A DNA stretch of 64,000 nucleotides from Paenibacillus apiarius (lineage in GTDB: Bacteria; Bacillota; Bacilli; Paenibacillales; Paenibacillaceae), in contig NZ_JAFFHZ010000001.1 of the NCBI RefSeq assembly GCF_017052585.1, positions 2,956,501 through 3,020,500 of the forward strand, read 5' to 3'. A program made the position numbers and the translations under genes. The notes below the pieces were generated by a model that had not been told where the DNA came from, searched no databases, and saw only the letters and a program-made list of their open reading frames with translations. Every line of letters starts with the position of its first letter. The first letter of the stretch is position 1. Positions 52,009-60,251 of the stretch are shown here, piece after piece.

Positions 52009-53211
52009 TTACAGATCACCCAACATTTGAAAATCGTACAGGTAAACTTCAGGCGAGATGACATCCTTCACCTTCGGAATGAGCAGTTCCGAGACAAGCG
52101 TACCGTCTGCTAGGCGATATTTTTCCACTTGGTGCGCACGATTGCCTTCGTCGAAACGGTACAGGTAGAAATACGGTCCCCGCACATAGCCCATCTCATC
52201 GTTCAAGTAGGTTTTCCGCTCGAAGCGGTATAGGGAATACGGGGTTCCCGCCGTGTTGGTCGGAAGCGAGAAAGGGAAGATCGTCCCGTACCCGTCCACG
52301 TAATACAACGTATTCTGTTGGATGCCGATGCTGTTCGCGCTGAGCGAGAAGAAGGTATTGTCAGGCTCGTTGCCGTACGTATGCAGCGGGTATGTGTTCG
52401 TTTTGCGGGTATGTTTGTCGATTTCCATGACTTGAAGCTCGATGCGGTTATCATCGGCACGGGTGGAGTAGACGACGTACAGCTTATCTTGGTAAGAGAT
52501 CATGTCGCTCTGCACAATCAGCGAGCCGGTGTACATGTCCCGCACGGGATATTTGGATTGAATCAGCCGGCCGTTCTCCGGCTTCAACACGACCAAGTTC
52601 AAGCCTTGAAGAGTTTCGTGGTTGGAAGTCAAGGTGTACACGGCATGCTCGTCGCTGCCCTGCGCTTCGACGAATTCCCCGATATCCTCGCAGTGATGAA
52701 GGTTTTCGTCCCCCCAGCGGAAGGTGGAGACGTAGGCGGAATCCGGACCGATCCCTTTGTTGAACAGGGCATAATATTGCTTGCCTCCGGCCAGATAGCC
52801 CGCGGTCTGCCGATATCCGGCGCTGACGGTGCAGGGAGAAGCATGAGTTGCTGCTTGAAGCGAGTTATTCTGAACGTGCACTTCGTTCTTCCGCTGCACG
52901 ACAAGGCTGTTGGCGGCGGGAAGCTTGACGGGAGCGCTCCACTCCAGGCCTTCCCCCTTAACACTGCGAACGGTTCCCGCCTTGCCGATATATAGCAGGT
53001 ACGAGCTTCCCTTGTTGTAATACTCCTTCGATAAGGAAGTGGAATAATAGACAAGGGCCACGGCCTCATCGAGCCGGATGTCGGATGGGTCTTGGTTGGT
53101 GGGAGAAGTGGCGCTGCATGAGAGCAGAAGGTGCATGATGCCGAGCTTGAGGAGGAGTAGACATGACCTTTTTACGGCATACGGCAACGATGTTCGCATT
53201 TTGAATTTCAT
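52009..53211 (-). CDS. Uncharacterised lipoprotein, beta-propeller-like
   Basis: A 400-aa protein. N-terminal basic region, hydrophobic helix and lipobox LLLSCS near residue 32. The body repeats short blocks with Tyr/Asp and Gly (GGKQYYALFNKG, YQDKLYVVYSTRADDNRIEL, QQNTLYYVDGYGTIFPFSLP, VRGPYFYLYRFDEGNRAHQV), suggesting a propeller. No enzyme motif. It starts 15 bp after the stop of the hydrolase gene at 53227, so the two are an operon. Confidence 0.72.
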   Translation of the reverse strand: MKFKMRTSLPYAVKRSCLLLLKLGIMHLLLSCSATSPTNQDPSDIRLDEAVALVYYSTSLSKEYYNKGSSYLLYIGKAGTVRSVKGEGLEWSAPVKLPAANSLVVQRKNEVHVQNNSLQAATHASPCTVSAGYRQTAGYLAGGKQYYALFNKGIGPDSAYVSTFRWGDENLHHCEDIGEFVEAQGSDEHAVYTLTSNHETLQGLNLVVLKPENGRLIQSKYPVRDMYTGSLIVQSDMISYQDKLYVVYSTRADDNRIELQVMEIDKHTRKTNTYPLHTYGNEPDNTFFSLSANSIGIQQNTLYYVDGYGTIFPFSLPTNTAGTPYSLYRFERKTYLNDEMGYVRGPYFYLYRFDEGNRAHQVEKYRLADGTLVSELLIPKVKDVISPEVYLYDFQMLGDL

Positions 53212-53226
53212 CCTGAGACGGCAGGA

Positions 53227-53940
53227 TTAGTAGCTTTTTAAAGTAATGAACATAGAGGAATCCCGGATATCGAGCGGATAGACGCCAAGCCCGCCGTCCA
53301 TATCAATGTCGATGTTGGCCTTTTCTTTGTAGGCGCACCAGACGAGCTTGGAGCAGTTCTTGTCTCCCGAGCACGAAGTCAACCGGTTCGCGGCGAAATT
53401 ATACGAATAGCTGTCGCCCAGGCGGCTGTTCGCCCAATCGGCGGCTTGCGATCTGGCAGTCGTGCTGGCGTATTCTTTCTTGAGCGTAATGATTTTGGAG
53501 CCTGGATCGACGCGTTTGTCGATCAGCTTGACTTTGCGGACACCGGTGCTGGGTACGGACTCAACGATGTAGTCGGGGGTATAGTAGATGCCGACGTGGC
53601 CGTGTGGAATGCCGATGGTGGCGGCAGTTTCGAAGAAGACGTCGCCTTTGCTGCTGGAAGCGAGCGGATATATGCCCGAACCTTTGTCGGCGGAGCGGAC
53701 AGACATTTGCGGCTCCGGCATCTTCAAGCGCAGCTCTTCGTACATTTGACGGGCGATGGCATCGCTGGATTGCTTTGTGACGTTGGAAGCGTATTCAATA
53801 TCGGATGCAAGCTGCTCTTTCGTGACATTCGGATACAATTCCAGGATCCGGTCCAGGATGTCGTCTTGGCCGAGGGCGCTGATTGGGGAAGGCAACACCA
53901 GCACGAACAGGATAAGGGCAAACACAAACTTTTTCATCAT
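53227..53940 (-). CDS. Secreted YiiX/NlpC-P60-like cysteine hydrolase
   Basis: A 237-aa protein with signal peptide (FALILFVLVLPSPISALG). GDVFFETAATIGIPHGHVGI carries a candidate catalytic His, and KNCSKLVWCAYK the candidate nucleophile Cys, the permuted papain-like order of the YiiX/YebB NlpC/P60 group. The N-terminal mature part is helical. GGAGGAATA precedes the ATG. Likely acts on cell-wall peptides or lipoprotein substrates outside the membrane. Operon with the lipoprotein gene. Confidence 0.75.
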   Translation of the reverse strand: MMKKFVFALILFVLVLPSPISALGQDDILDRILELYPNVTKEQLASDIEYASNVTKQSSDAIARQMYEELRLKMPEPQMSVRSADKGSGIYPLASSSKGDVFFETAATIGIPHGHVGIYYTPDYIVESVPSTGVRKVKLIDKRVDPGSKIITLKKEYASTTARSQAADWANSRLGDSYSYNFAANRLTSCSGDKNCSKLVWCAYKEKANIDIDMDGGLGVYPLDIRDSSMFITLKSY

Positions 53941-54070
53941 TATTCCTCCTTAGACATTAAAATAGGCTTACACGGCCATTATACAGCCGGCGCGGAAAAA
54001 TATTCAATAAATTTACACATTTTTAACACATATTGCTGTTTCTGAAGAAAGAAGCGCCGAGAGTAAGAGA

Positions 54071-55333
54071 TCAAGGCTCTTGGAGCCATTGCCCGATCAG
54101 ATTGGCTGAAGCCGCTGTCCAACCGAGCTCCATATGATTGTGCCGCACCGTTGCATTCCCAGCCACATTGCCGATGCCTTGAACGGAGGCTGCGCTTTGG
54201 AGGAAGACGACGCCATCGCTTGGACCCGTGTGCTCATGATGAATGACGGAAATGGCGTTTTCATTGCCCGACAGCAGATACGTCTCGATTGTCGCCGGAA
54301 TGCCCGCAGCCAAGATCGTATTGACGAGCGACCCTTGACGTATCGCCGCATCGATGCCGTCTCCGCCCGTAACAAATCCTTGGCCGCCATAGTAGGTTGT
54401 ATACCAATCCTGCTCGTCAAGGGGAAGCGGGTATACATCCGCCCATTTCGCCAGCATTTGCCTCTGTCCCGGGAAAAAGTCGCCATGCTCCGTGGCGTAG
54501 ATGGATAGCTCGGGGTAATGCCGCCACAATCCGTAGCACATCATCTGCGTATGCGGGGAGGGGGCATTCGTCTTTCCGCCGCATGCGGGAAAAATGCCGA
54601 AGTTGAAGGTCCAGCCGTGGCGGAAAATGAAATCCATGCCTTTGTTCGGATTGGCGATCAGGATTAGCTTGCGAATATTGTCGGCATATAAGGTGCCGCC
54701 GGCTTTGGTGACGGAGGACGCGTACATTCGGGAGGCGAACGCGCCTTTGCTCCAGCCGATGACGTCGACCTTGCTTGCGCCTGTGACGTCCTTGATGACG
54801 CTGATCGCATCGTGGATCAGTTCGGCGGCATAATAGTTGTCCCCGTGCTTATGGCCGAAATTGATCGCAAATACTTTGTAGCCTTTCCCAGCTAAAAATT
54901 GCATCAGCCCGGTGTTCGGGCACACAGCGGCGCCGCAGGCGTGGGAACCGGCCTCGTTCGGATTGGCCCAGGCCCGATCGGCGTTGTCATTGGCACCATG
55001 GACAAGAAGAACTGGCGTCGGCACCGGATTCGTATCGAACTGTGGAGCGTAGTAGAGCAAGAAACGGCTGGAATGCGGCTGCTTCACTCCGCCGAAAAAC
55101 GTCAGCCGCTGGCCGTTCTGATCGCCCCGGCCGTCTGCGGGGTAGTCTTCGGCGGCGAAGAGCGTGCTGTTGTCCTTCCAGCGCTCCACCTTGCTCCAGC
55201 CATTGCTGACGTTCGCAAACGTCTGCTCCAGTACGAGCTTTGCCCCGCTTCCCTGAACGGAAGAGAGCGGAGCCAGCAGCGCGCAGACGAACAGCACAGC
55301 GGCTGCAATGGCAGGCAAACATCGTGCATGCAT
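54071..55333 (-). CDS. Secreted alpha/beta-hydrolase (lipase/esterase-like)
   Basis: A 420-aa exported hydrolase. Signal peptide (LPAIAAAVLFVCALLAPLSS). Oxyanion-side HG motif in PVLLVHGANDNADRAW, nucleophile elbow VDVIGWSKGAFASRM (Gly-Trp-Ser-Lys-Gly; usual lipases have GHSMG), and a late His near VRHNHMELGW that could complete the triad with an Asp upstream. GGAGG lies 6 bp before ATG 55333; in-frame upstream ATGs are less well placed. Probably hydrolyses extracellular esters or lipids. Same strand as the following two exported-protein genes. Confidence 0.82.
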   Translation of the reverse strand: MHARCLPAIAAAVLFVCALLAPLSSVQGSGAKLVLEQTFANVSNGWSKVERWKDNSTLFAAEDYPADGRGDQNGQRLTFFGGVKQPHSSRFLLYYAPQFDTNPVPTPVLLVHGANDNADRAWANPNEAGSHACGAAVCPNTGLMQFLAGKGYKVFAINFGHKHGDNYYAAELIHDAISVIKDVTGASKVDVIGWSKGAFASRMYASSVTKAGGTLYADNIRKLILIANPNKGMDFIFRHGWTFNFGIFPACGGKTNAPSPHTQMMCYGLWRHYPELSIYATEHGDFFPGQRQMLAKWADVYPLPLDEQDWYTTYYGGQGFVTGGDGIDAAIRQGSLVNTILAAGIPATIETYLLSGNENAISVIHHEHTGPSDGVVFLQSAASVQGIGNVAGNATVRHNHMELGWTAASANLIGQWLQEP

Positions 55334-55584
55334 CAACATCCTCCTTTGCTTGGCGGCTGTCTGCACCTCCCGGTCGGCGTACAGCCGCTTTGTTGTAAGA
55401 AGCGCCGCATGTCGGCACCAATCCGATTATACAAGTAAGCGGTTGCAAATGAGTTGCACGTGAAGAAGGCGATGTGGAAGTATTGGAGTGTTTCAATGAC
55501 TACGGACATTAAAACCTACTCAAAGAGAGCATTTGAGCGGAAGTAACGTATCAAACATGTGCACAAGATTATTGATCTAAAATC

Positions 55585-55772
55585 TGTCGTCGACCCCCAA
55601 TAGCGTAAAAAGTGCCGGGGATCGACGACACTTTGTTTTTCAAAGGAAATTGGAGTATCACCGAGTTACAACGAGATTTAGGGGAGAAGTTGAGACATCT
55701 TCTTTTCTGTGAAAACATGGGGAGGAGAATAAGTTTGATTTGTCGAAAGCTTTAGGGACAAGGTTTTTTGGG
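55585..55772 (+). promoter_or_regulatory. CRISPR leader 4
   Basis: Inverted repeat TGTCGTCGA (55585-55593) and TCGACGACA (55622-55630) around CCCCCAATAGCGTAAAAAGT, then 142 bp to the first repeat, ending CTTTAGGGACAAGG and a T-run. Close match to leaders 1 and 2 although 36 kb away. Confidence 0.82.
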
Positions 55773-56269
55773 GTTTTGAAAGTACCTATGAGGAATTGAA
55801 ACGCTGAACAAAAATTATCTCGAAAAGGTTCTGGCTGATGTTTTGAAAGTACCTATGAGGAATTGAAACTTTGTGAAAGTCTTTTCGATGCCTTCTACGA
55901 GACTTGTCGTTTTGAAAGTACCTATGAGGAATTGAAACTATTATTCCTCTTCTATTTCAAAAAGATCTTCGACGTTTTGAAAGTACCTATGAGGAATTGA
56001 AACACAACCGAACACTATACGGCAATACACTGGCTTGCAGTTTTGAAAGTACCTATGAGGAATTGAAACTCGTACGGGGAATTTGATTTCCCCAGCGGGG
56101 AGAAGGTTTTGAAAGTACCTATGAGGAATTGAAACTCTTCCTCGGCGGATTAATCCGCTCCTTATGCTCGTTGGTTTTGAAAGTACCTATGAGGAATTGA
56201 AACATATGTTCGTCTGTCGCCCCGACGCTCGGGTGGATAGTTTTGAAAGTACCTATGAGGAATTGAAAC
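55773..56269 (+). CRISPR. CRISPR array 4, eight identical repeats
   Basis: 30-nt repeats at 55773, 55840, 55909, 55974, 56040, 56106, 56174 and 56240, beginning GTTTTGAAAGTA and ending CCTATGAGGAATTGAAAC, with spacers of 35-39 nt. All eight are intact, including the leader-distal one, so this array looks the youngest or best maintained of the four. No cas gene adjoins it. Confidence 0.97.
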
Positions 56270-56647
56270 CTGCTTGCTCTTTTTGACTTTTTAAAGGCGA
56301 CAGGTGAGCTTTTATCCACTTAGCATTTCTGCTAAATAAGCTATATTGCTTCTTCTGTGCTGATAGTCCAGTCTTCGTTGGATTCTGTCCAATGAAATAG
56401 CAAGGTTATAGCTTGGCAGAGAGGTTCCATTGGAATTCGTCCAGTGGATTTGGACTAATTAAGGGGAAATCACGACAGAACTGTGAAATCCGCTGTAAGA
56501 AATACAGTCAAAGTGCGGTTTGGACGTGAAGTCTGTACATTTCACTGTACGATTTCCAGTGGAATATGCATGTTACTTTACAAGAGTGCTGCAACATGCG
56601 AGCGGCGTTCCCTATTTATCCGGCATTCCCACAGTTAAAATGGCTAC
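56270..56647. other. Intergenic region after array 4
   Basis: No gene, RNA or repeat recognised in these 380 bases. Confidence 0.5.
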
Positions 56648-56676
56648 TTGCTCTGGCGGTTCCGCTGTGCTAAGAT
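56648..56676 (+). promoter_or_regulatory. Candidate promoter of the hflX leader
   Basis: -35 TTGCTC (56648-56653), 17-bp spacer, -10 TAAGAT (56671-56676). The mini-ORF ATG is 34 bp downstream. It would give a leader transcript of about 680 nt before hflX. Confidence 0.5.
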
Positions 56677-56709
56677 AATGGTAACTTTTACAGAACGGAG
56701 GGGTTCCCC

Positions 56710-56775
56710 ATGATTGATAAGGCAGCCTTCTTCCTTTTCGGAAGAATCCGATTGAACCTTTTTGACACTAACTGA
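56710..56775 (+). CDS. 21-residue leader peptide upstream of hflX
   Basis: Encodes MIDKAAFFLFGRIRLNLFDT plus N, with GGAGGGG immediately upstream. The ribosome site is inside GGGGTTCCCC, and the same arms can pair with GGGAACCC at 56834-56841, downstream of the mini-ORF. A stable hairpin ACTCTGC/GCAGAGT lies just after its stop. This geometry is typical of ribosome-mediated attenuators of resistance genes. Confidence 0.55.
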   Translation: MIDKAAFFLFGRIRLNLFDTN

Positions 56776-56860
56776 ATAGTGCTCAATGACTCTGCCTGTG
56801 TGCAGAGTAATCGGGATTGGTCTGCCTATTTTTAGGGAACCCTATAACCTGCATCACAGA

Positions 56861-56889
56861 AGAGGGAGGACGAATTCGCCCTCTTTTTG
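56861..56889 (+). terminator. Intrinsic terminator 1 in the hflX leader
   Basis: AGAGGG (56861-56866) and CCCTCT (56879-56884) enclose CG-AATT-CG, followed by TTTTTG. It comes 85 bp after the mini-ORF and 470 bp before hflX. The stretch 56890-57189 holds no recognised gene. Confidence 0.75.
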
Positions 56890-57189
56890 TGTGCCCTTAA
56901 AACATAGTACCTGCCAAGGATGAAGCGCGTACCGTCAGTATCTTGATCGAACGCTCCGCCTGCTGCCTGTTTCCTCAACGTCTTGTTATCCATACGCGAG
57001 GACTGCGGCAGAGCGGATGTTCATGGATCTATCGACGGCAACCAAGCTGCTGTTTGGGTGATTGCCACTTCGCCGCTCGTTGTGCCCTTTTTGCAAAGGG
57101 ACTGACGCCAGCGGGCGCAGTGTGTGTTGTCACCTGAGTTGCGTAATTGATCTGCGCGTATTAGCGACTTTTTTCCCGTTTGCTCGAAG

Positions 57190-57216
57190 CACAGGCGATA
57201 CGTCTGTGTTTTTTTT
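57190..57216 (+). terminator. Intrinsic terminator 2 in the hflX leader
   Basis: CACAGGCG and CGTCTGTG (57190-57208) pair around ATA with one G-U, followed by eight T (57209-57216). It lies 143 bp before the hflX ATG with no gene between, so it must be read through for hflX expression from an upstream promoter. Confidence 0.85.
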
Positions 57217-57359
57217 GCGTTTATTCGCATGTGACGGTCAAGATCGATCAGAAGGTTTGAAAACACATTTCTGGAACAACCTCTTTATGCGCGCAAACTC
57301 GCGAACAGAAGGGGCATACTGGAACATTATCTACAAGTAAAGTAACGGAGGAATCACAT

Positions 57360-58631
57360 ATGGAACAACTTACCGTACAACCGCAAAAGGCGATCATCGC
57401 CGGCGTTAATTTGAATCACCAGCCGGATTTCGAATATTCCATGGAGGAGCTTGCGAACCTGGCTGCTGCTTGTGATGTAGAGGTCGCAGGCATCGTGACG
57501 CAGAATCTGAGCAGGGTCAACACGTCGCATTACATCGGCACCGGCAAGCTTCAAGATGTAAGAGCATTGATGGAGCTGCATCAGGCAAATATGGTCATCT
57601 TCAACGATGAGCTGTCTCCTTCCCAGATCCGCAATCTGGAGAGCGAGCTCGATTGCAAGGTTATCGACCGGACGATACTCATTTTGGATATTTTCGGCGA
57701 GCGGGCGCGCACGAGAGAGGCGCAACTGCAGGTCGAGGTGGCGGAGCTGCAGTACATGCTGCCGCGCTTGGTCGGCTTGCGTGAATCGCTCGGCCGTCAG
57801 AGCGGCGGCGTCGGCACGAAGAACAGAGGGGCGGGGGAGAAGAAGCTGGAGCTCGACCGCCGCAGAATCGAGGAGAAAATCAACGCCTTGAACAAGGAAC
57901 TGGAGGTGCTCGTCGCCCACCGTCAGACACAGCGCAAGAAGCGCAAGAAGACCGAGGTTCCGGTTGTATCGCTCGTCGGTTATACGAATGCGGGCAAATC
58001 TACCGTCATGAACGCGTTGGTGGAGCTGTACACAGAGACGAAGGACAAATTCGTCTTCGAGAAAGATATGCTGTTCGCCACGCTGGAGACGTCCGTGCGC
58101 AATATCGAGCTGGAGGACAACAAGACGTTCCTGTTGACGGATACGGTCGGCTTCGTCAGCAAGCTGCCGCATCATCTCGTGAAGGCGTTCCGTTCGACGC
58201 TGGAAGAGGTGAAGGATTCGGAGCTGCTCGTCCATGTCGTTGACTTCTCCAATCCGGAATACGAGCAGCACATCCGCATTACGAACGAGACGCTGAAAGC
58301 AATTGGCGTGGAGGACATTCCGATGATCTACGCCTACAACAAAATCGATCGGAAGGAAGGCGATATCCCGCAGTCGCAGGACGACATCGTATATACGGCG
58401 GCCAAGCAGAAGCAGGGCATCGATGAGCTTATCGGGGCGATTCGGGAGCGGATTTTCAAAGATTATGTAACATGCGAGATGCTCATTCCTTACGATCAAG
58501 GCCAGCTTGTCTCTTACTTAAACGAGCATGCGACGATTCTCGCGACCGAGTATGAGGAGCATGGAACGAAGCTGACGCTCGAATGCAGACAGAGCGACTA
58601 CTCCAAATACGAGCAGTACGTCTGCAATTAA
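57360..58631 (+). CDS. hflX: Ribosome-splitting GTPase HflX
   Basis: A 423-aa GTPase. N-terminal HflX domain with IVTQNLSRVNTSHYIGTGKL and RTILILDIFGERARTREAQL; coiled-coil linker; glycine-rich LGRQSGGVGTKNRGAGEKKL; G1 LVGYTNAGKSTVMNAL near residue 205, G3 LTDTVGFVSKLP, G4 NKID. HflX splits stalled 70S/100S ribosomes and gives macrolide/lincosamide tolerance in Listeria and mycobacteria. Preceded by ACGGAGG. The long leader with two terminators suggests attenuation control. Confidence 0.95.
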   Translation: MEQLTVQPQKAIIAGVNLNHQPDFEYSMEELANLAAACDVEVAGIVTQNLSRVNTSHYIGTGKLQDVRALMELHQANMVIFNDELSPSQIRNLESELDCKVIDRTILILDIFGERARTREAQLQVEVAELQYMLPRLVGLRESLGRQSGGVGTKNRGAGEKKLELDRRRIEEKINALNKELEVLVAHRQTQRKKRKKTEVPVVSLVGYTNAGKSTVMNALVELYTETKDKFVFEKDMLFATLETSVRNIELEDNKTFLLTDTVGFVSKLPHHLVKAFRSTLEEVKDSELLVHVVDFSNPEYEQHIRITNETLKAIGVEDIPMIYAYNKIDRKEGDIPQSQDDIVYTAAKQKQGIDELIGAIRERIFKDYVTCEMLIPYDQGQLVSYLNEHATILATEYEEHGTKLTLECRQSDYSKYEQYVCN

Positions 58632-58753
58632 ACAGTTAACAACTTAGAACAGCCTAATTTTACGGTGAAAAATATTGGTAGCTAGTCCATGAAATATTTG
58701 GTACGATATATTCCGCTTACAAGAATTGATGCTGCAGACAGGTGGAACTTCAA

Positions 58754-60124
58754 GTGAAGAATTGGAAAAGTATTTTGCTGTTGGCGATCCCGTCCTTGCT
58801 GTCCTTTGCCACGCAGACGGTAATCGGGACGATCAATCTGATTATGGTGGGGCATTTGGGCGCTATCATCATTGCGATTGTGGGCGTCGTTAACATTATC
58901 ATTTATAATACGTTCGCCTTATTTTCCGGCATCGGACATACCGTTAACTATATGGTTGCCCAGAACTATGGCGCGAATGAGATGAAAAGAGGGATTCGGC
59001 GCACCTACATCGCTCTTTATATTAGCATGGCGGTCGGAGGATTGCTGTTCTTGACAGGTTTGTTTTTCTCCGGCAACATTCTGTATTTGACCAGCGGGTC
59101 GAAGGAAATTGCCGAGATGGGGACTTATTACCTGCAATTGCGGATCTTTGCGCAGTCGTTCGGCATTGTCTCGTTCTCGCTGCATGGCTTTTTGCGGGGA
59201 ATCGGCGATACGAGAACCTCGATGATTCTGTCGATTGTCAGCAACGTTACGATTGTGGCGTTGGTGTACGTGCTGACGTTCGGCCATTTTGGATTCCCGG
59301 AGCTGGGACTGAACGGAGCGGGCTATGCGATATTAATCGGCGAGATCGTCGGCTTTATTTTGGCGCTGTATGTGTTTTTTGTAAGGAAGCATAAGCAGTA
59401 CAACACGCGGGCCAGAGTGAAGGTGCGGCTGACCGAATTGAAGGAGCTCGTAAGCGAAAGCTTCAAGCTCGGGATGCAGGAATTTTCGATGAGCGTGTCC
59501 ATGTTTATTTTCACAATGTTCGTCGCACGGCTTGGGACGACGGCACTGGCTGCCAACGAAATAGCCCTTAACGTGATGGCATTCGGGTTCATGCCGGCGT
59601 TTGCTTTCGGATCGACCGCGACGATTATGGTCGGGCAGGAGATAGGACGCGGCGAGCCGCTGCGAGGCAGGCGGGTAGGGACGGATGTTGCCGTCATGGG
59701 CTCCATATTCATTCTGCTGCTTGGCGCGGCGGAGTTCATCTTTGCAGAACCGATTGCGAAGCTCTACAACAATACCGACCCGGAAGTATTCCATCTGGCG
59801 GCGGTGCTGATTATGACTTCGGCATTCCTGCAGCTGTTCGATGCGCTATATAACTTTTATGCGGGCGCTTTGAGGGGCATTGGGGATACGACCTTCCTTA
59901 TGCGCGCTTCGCTCGTCACCAGTTGGCTCATTTTCGTGCCGCTTGCGTACGTGTTTATTTATGTATTCGACTGGGGCAGCATCGGAGCATGGATGTCGCT
60001 ATACCTATATTTGATGGTGCTTGGCATTTCGTTGATGGTGCGTTTTTATCGTACGGATTGGGGCAACATCATCATCAAGCAGACGGTGGAGGGACGGAAG
60101 CAGGAGAACTCCTTGAGTGTATAA
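58754..60124 (+). CDS. MATE-family efflux transporter
   Basis: A 456-aa multidrug and toxic-compound extrusion protein with 12 predicted helices in two MatE halves. First half: LLAIPSLLSFATQTVIGTIN, GFLRGIGDTRTSM; second half: NEIALNVMAFGFMPAFAFGS and AGALRGIGDTTFLM at the equivalent position. GTG 58754 is favoured, with AGGTGG about 8 bp upstream; GTG 58742 is possible. It lies downstream of hflX with a 122-bp gap and ends at a terminator. Exports cationic drugs or metabolites using an ion gradient. Confidence 0.93.
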   Translation: MKNWKSILLLAIPSLLSFATQTVIGTINLIMVGHLGAIIIAIVGVVNIIIYNTFALFSGIGHTVNYMVAQNYGANEMKRGIRRTYIALYISMAVGGLLFLTGLFFSGNILYLTSGSKEIAEMGTYYLQLRIFAQSFGIVSFSLHGFLRGIGDTRTSMILSIVSNVTIVALVYVLTFGHFGFPELGLNGAGYAILIGEIVGFILALYVFFVRKHKQYNTRARVKVRLTELKELVSESFKLGMQEFSMSVSMFIFTMFVARLGTTALAANEIALNVMAFGFMPAFAFGSTATIMVGQEIGRGEPLRGRRVGTDVAVMGSIFILLLGAAEFIFAEPIAKLYNNTDPEVFHLAAVLIMTSAFLQLFDALYNFYAGALRGIGDTTFLMRASLVTSWLIFVPLAYVFIYVFDWGSIGAWMSLYLYLMVLGISLMVRFYRTDWGNIIIKQTVEGRKQENSLSV

Positions 60125-60132
60125 AGGACGAA

Positions 60133-60168
60133 AACAACGCGTTGATTTTTATGCGCGTTGTTTTTTTA
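60133..60168 (+). terminator. Rho-independent terminator of the MATE gene
   Basis: Perfect arms AACAACGCG (60133-60141) and CGCGTTGTT (60154-60162), followed by TTTTT. Confidence 0.92.
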
Positions 60169-60251
60169 TGTGCGGCATAAACGATTTACAGAACAAACAT
60201 GAAATGGTAAAGTGTAGGTGGTTTGTGATTCCATTTTAAGGATGTGATGGT

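Noticed and set aside
18935-56269. Self-targeting CRISPR spacers within this window
   Set aside because: No spacer was seen to match the window by eye, but a systematic alignment was not possible, so no claim is made.
57062-57340. 92-aa forward open frame before hflX
   Set aside because: Cys/Arg-rich, no ribosome site, and it runs through the second leader terminator; treated as part of the leader, not a gene.
57354-58499. 381-aa minus-strand open frame
   Set aside because: Antisense shadow of hflX.
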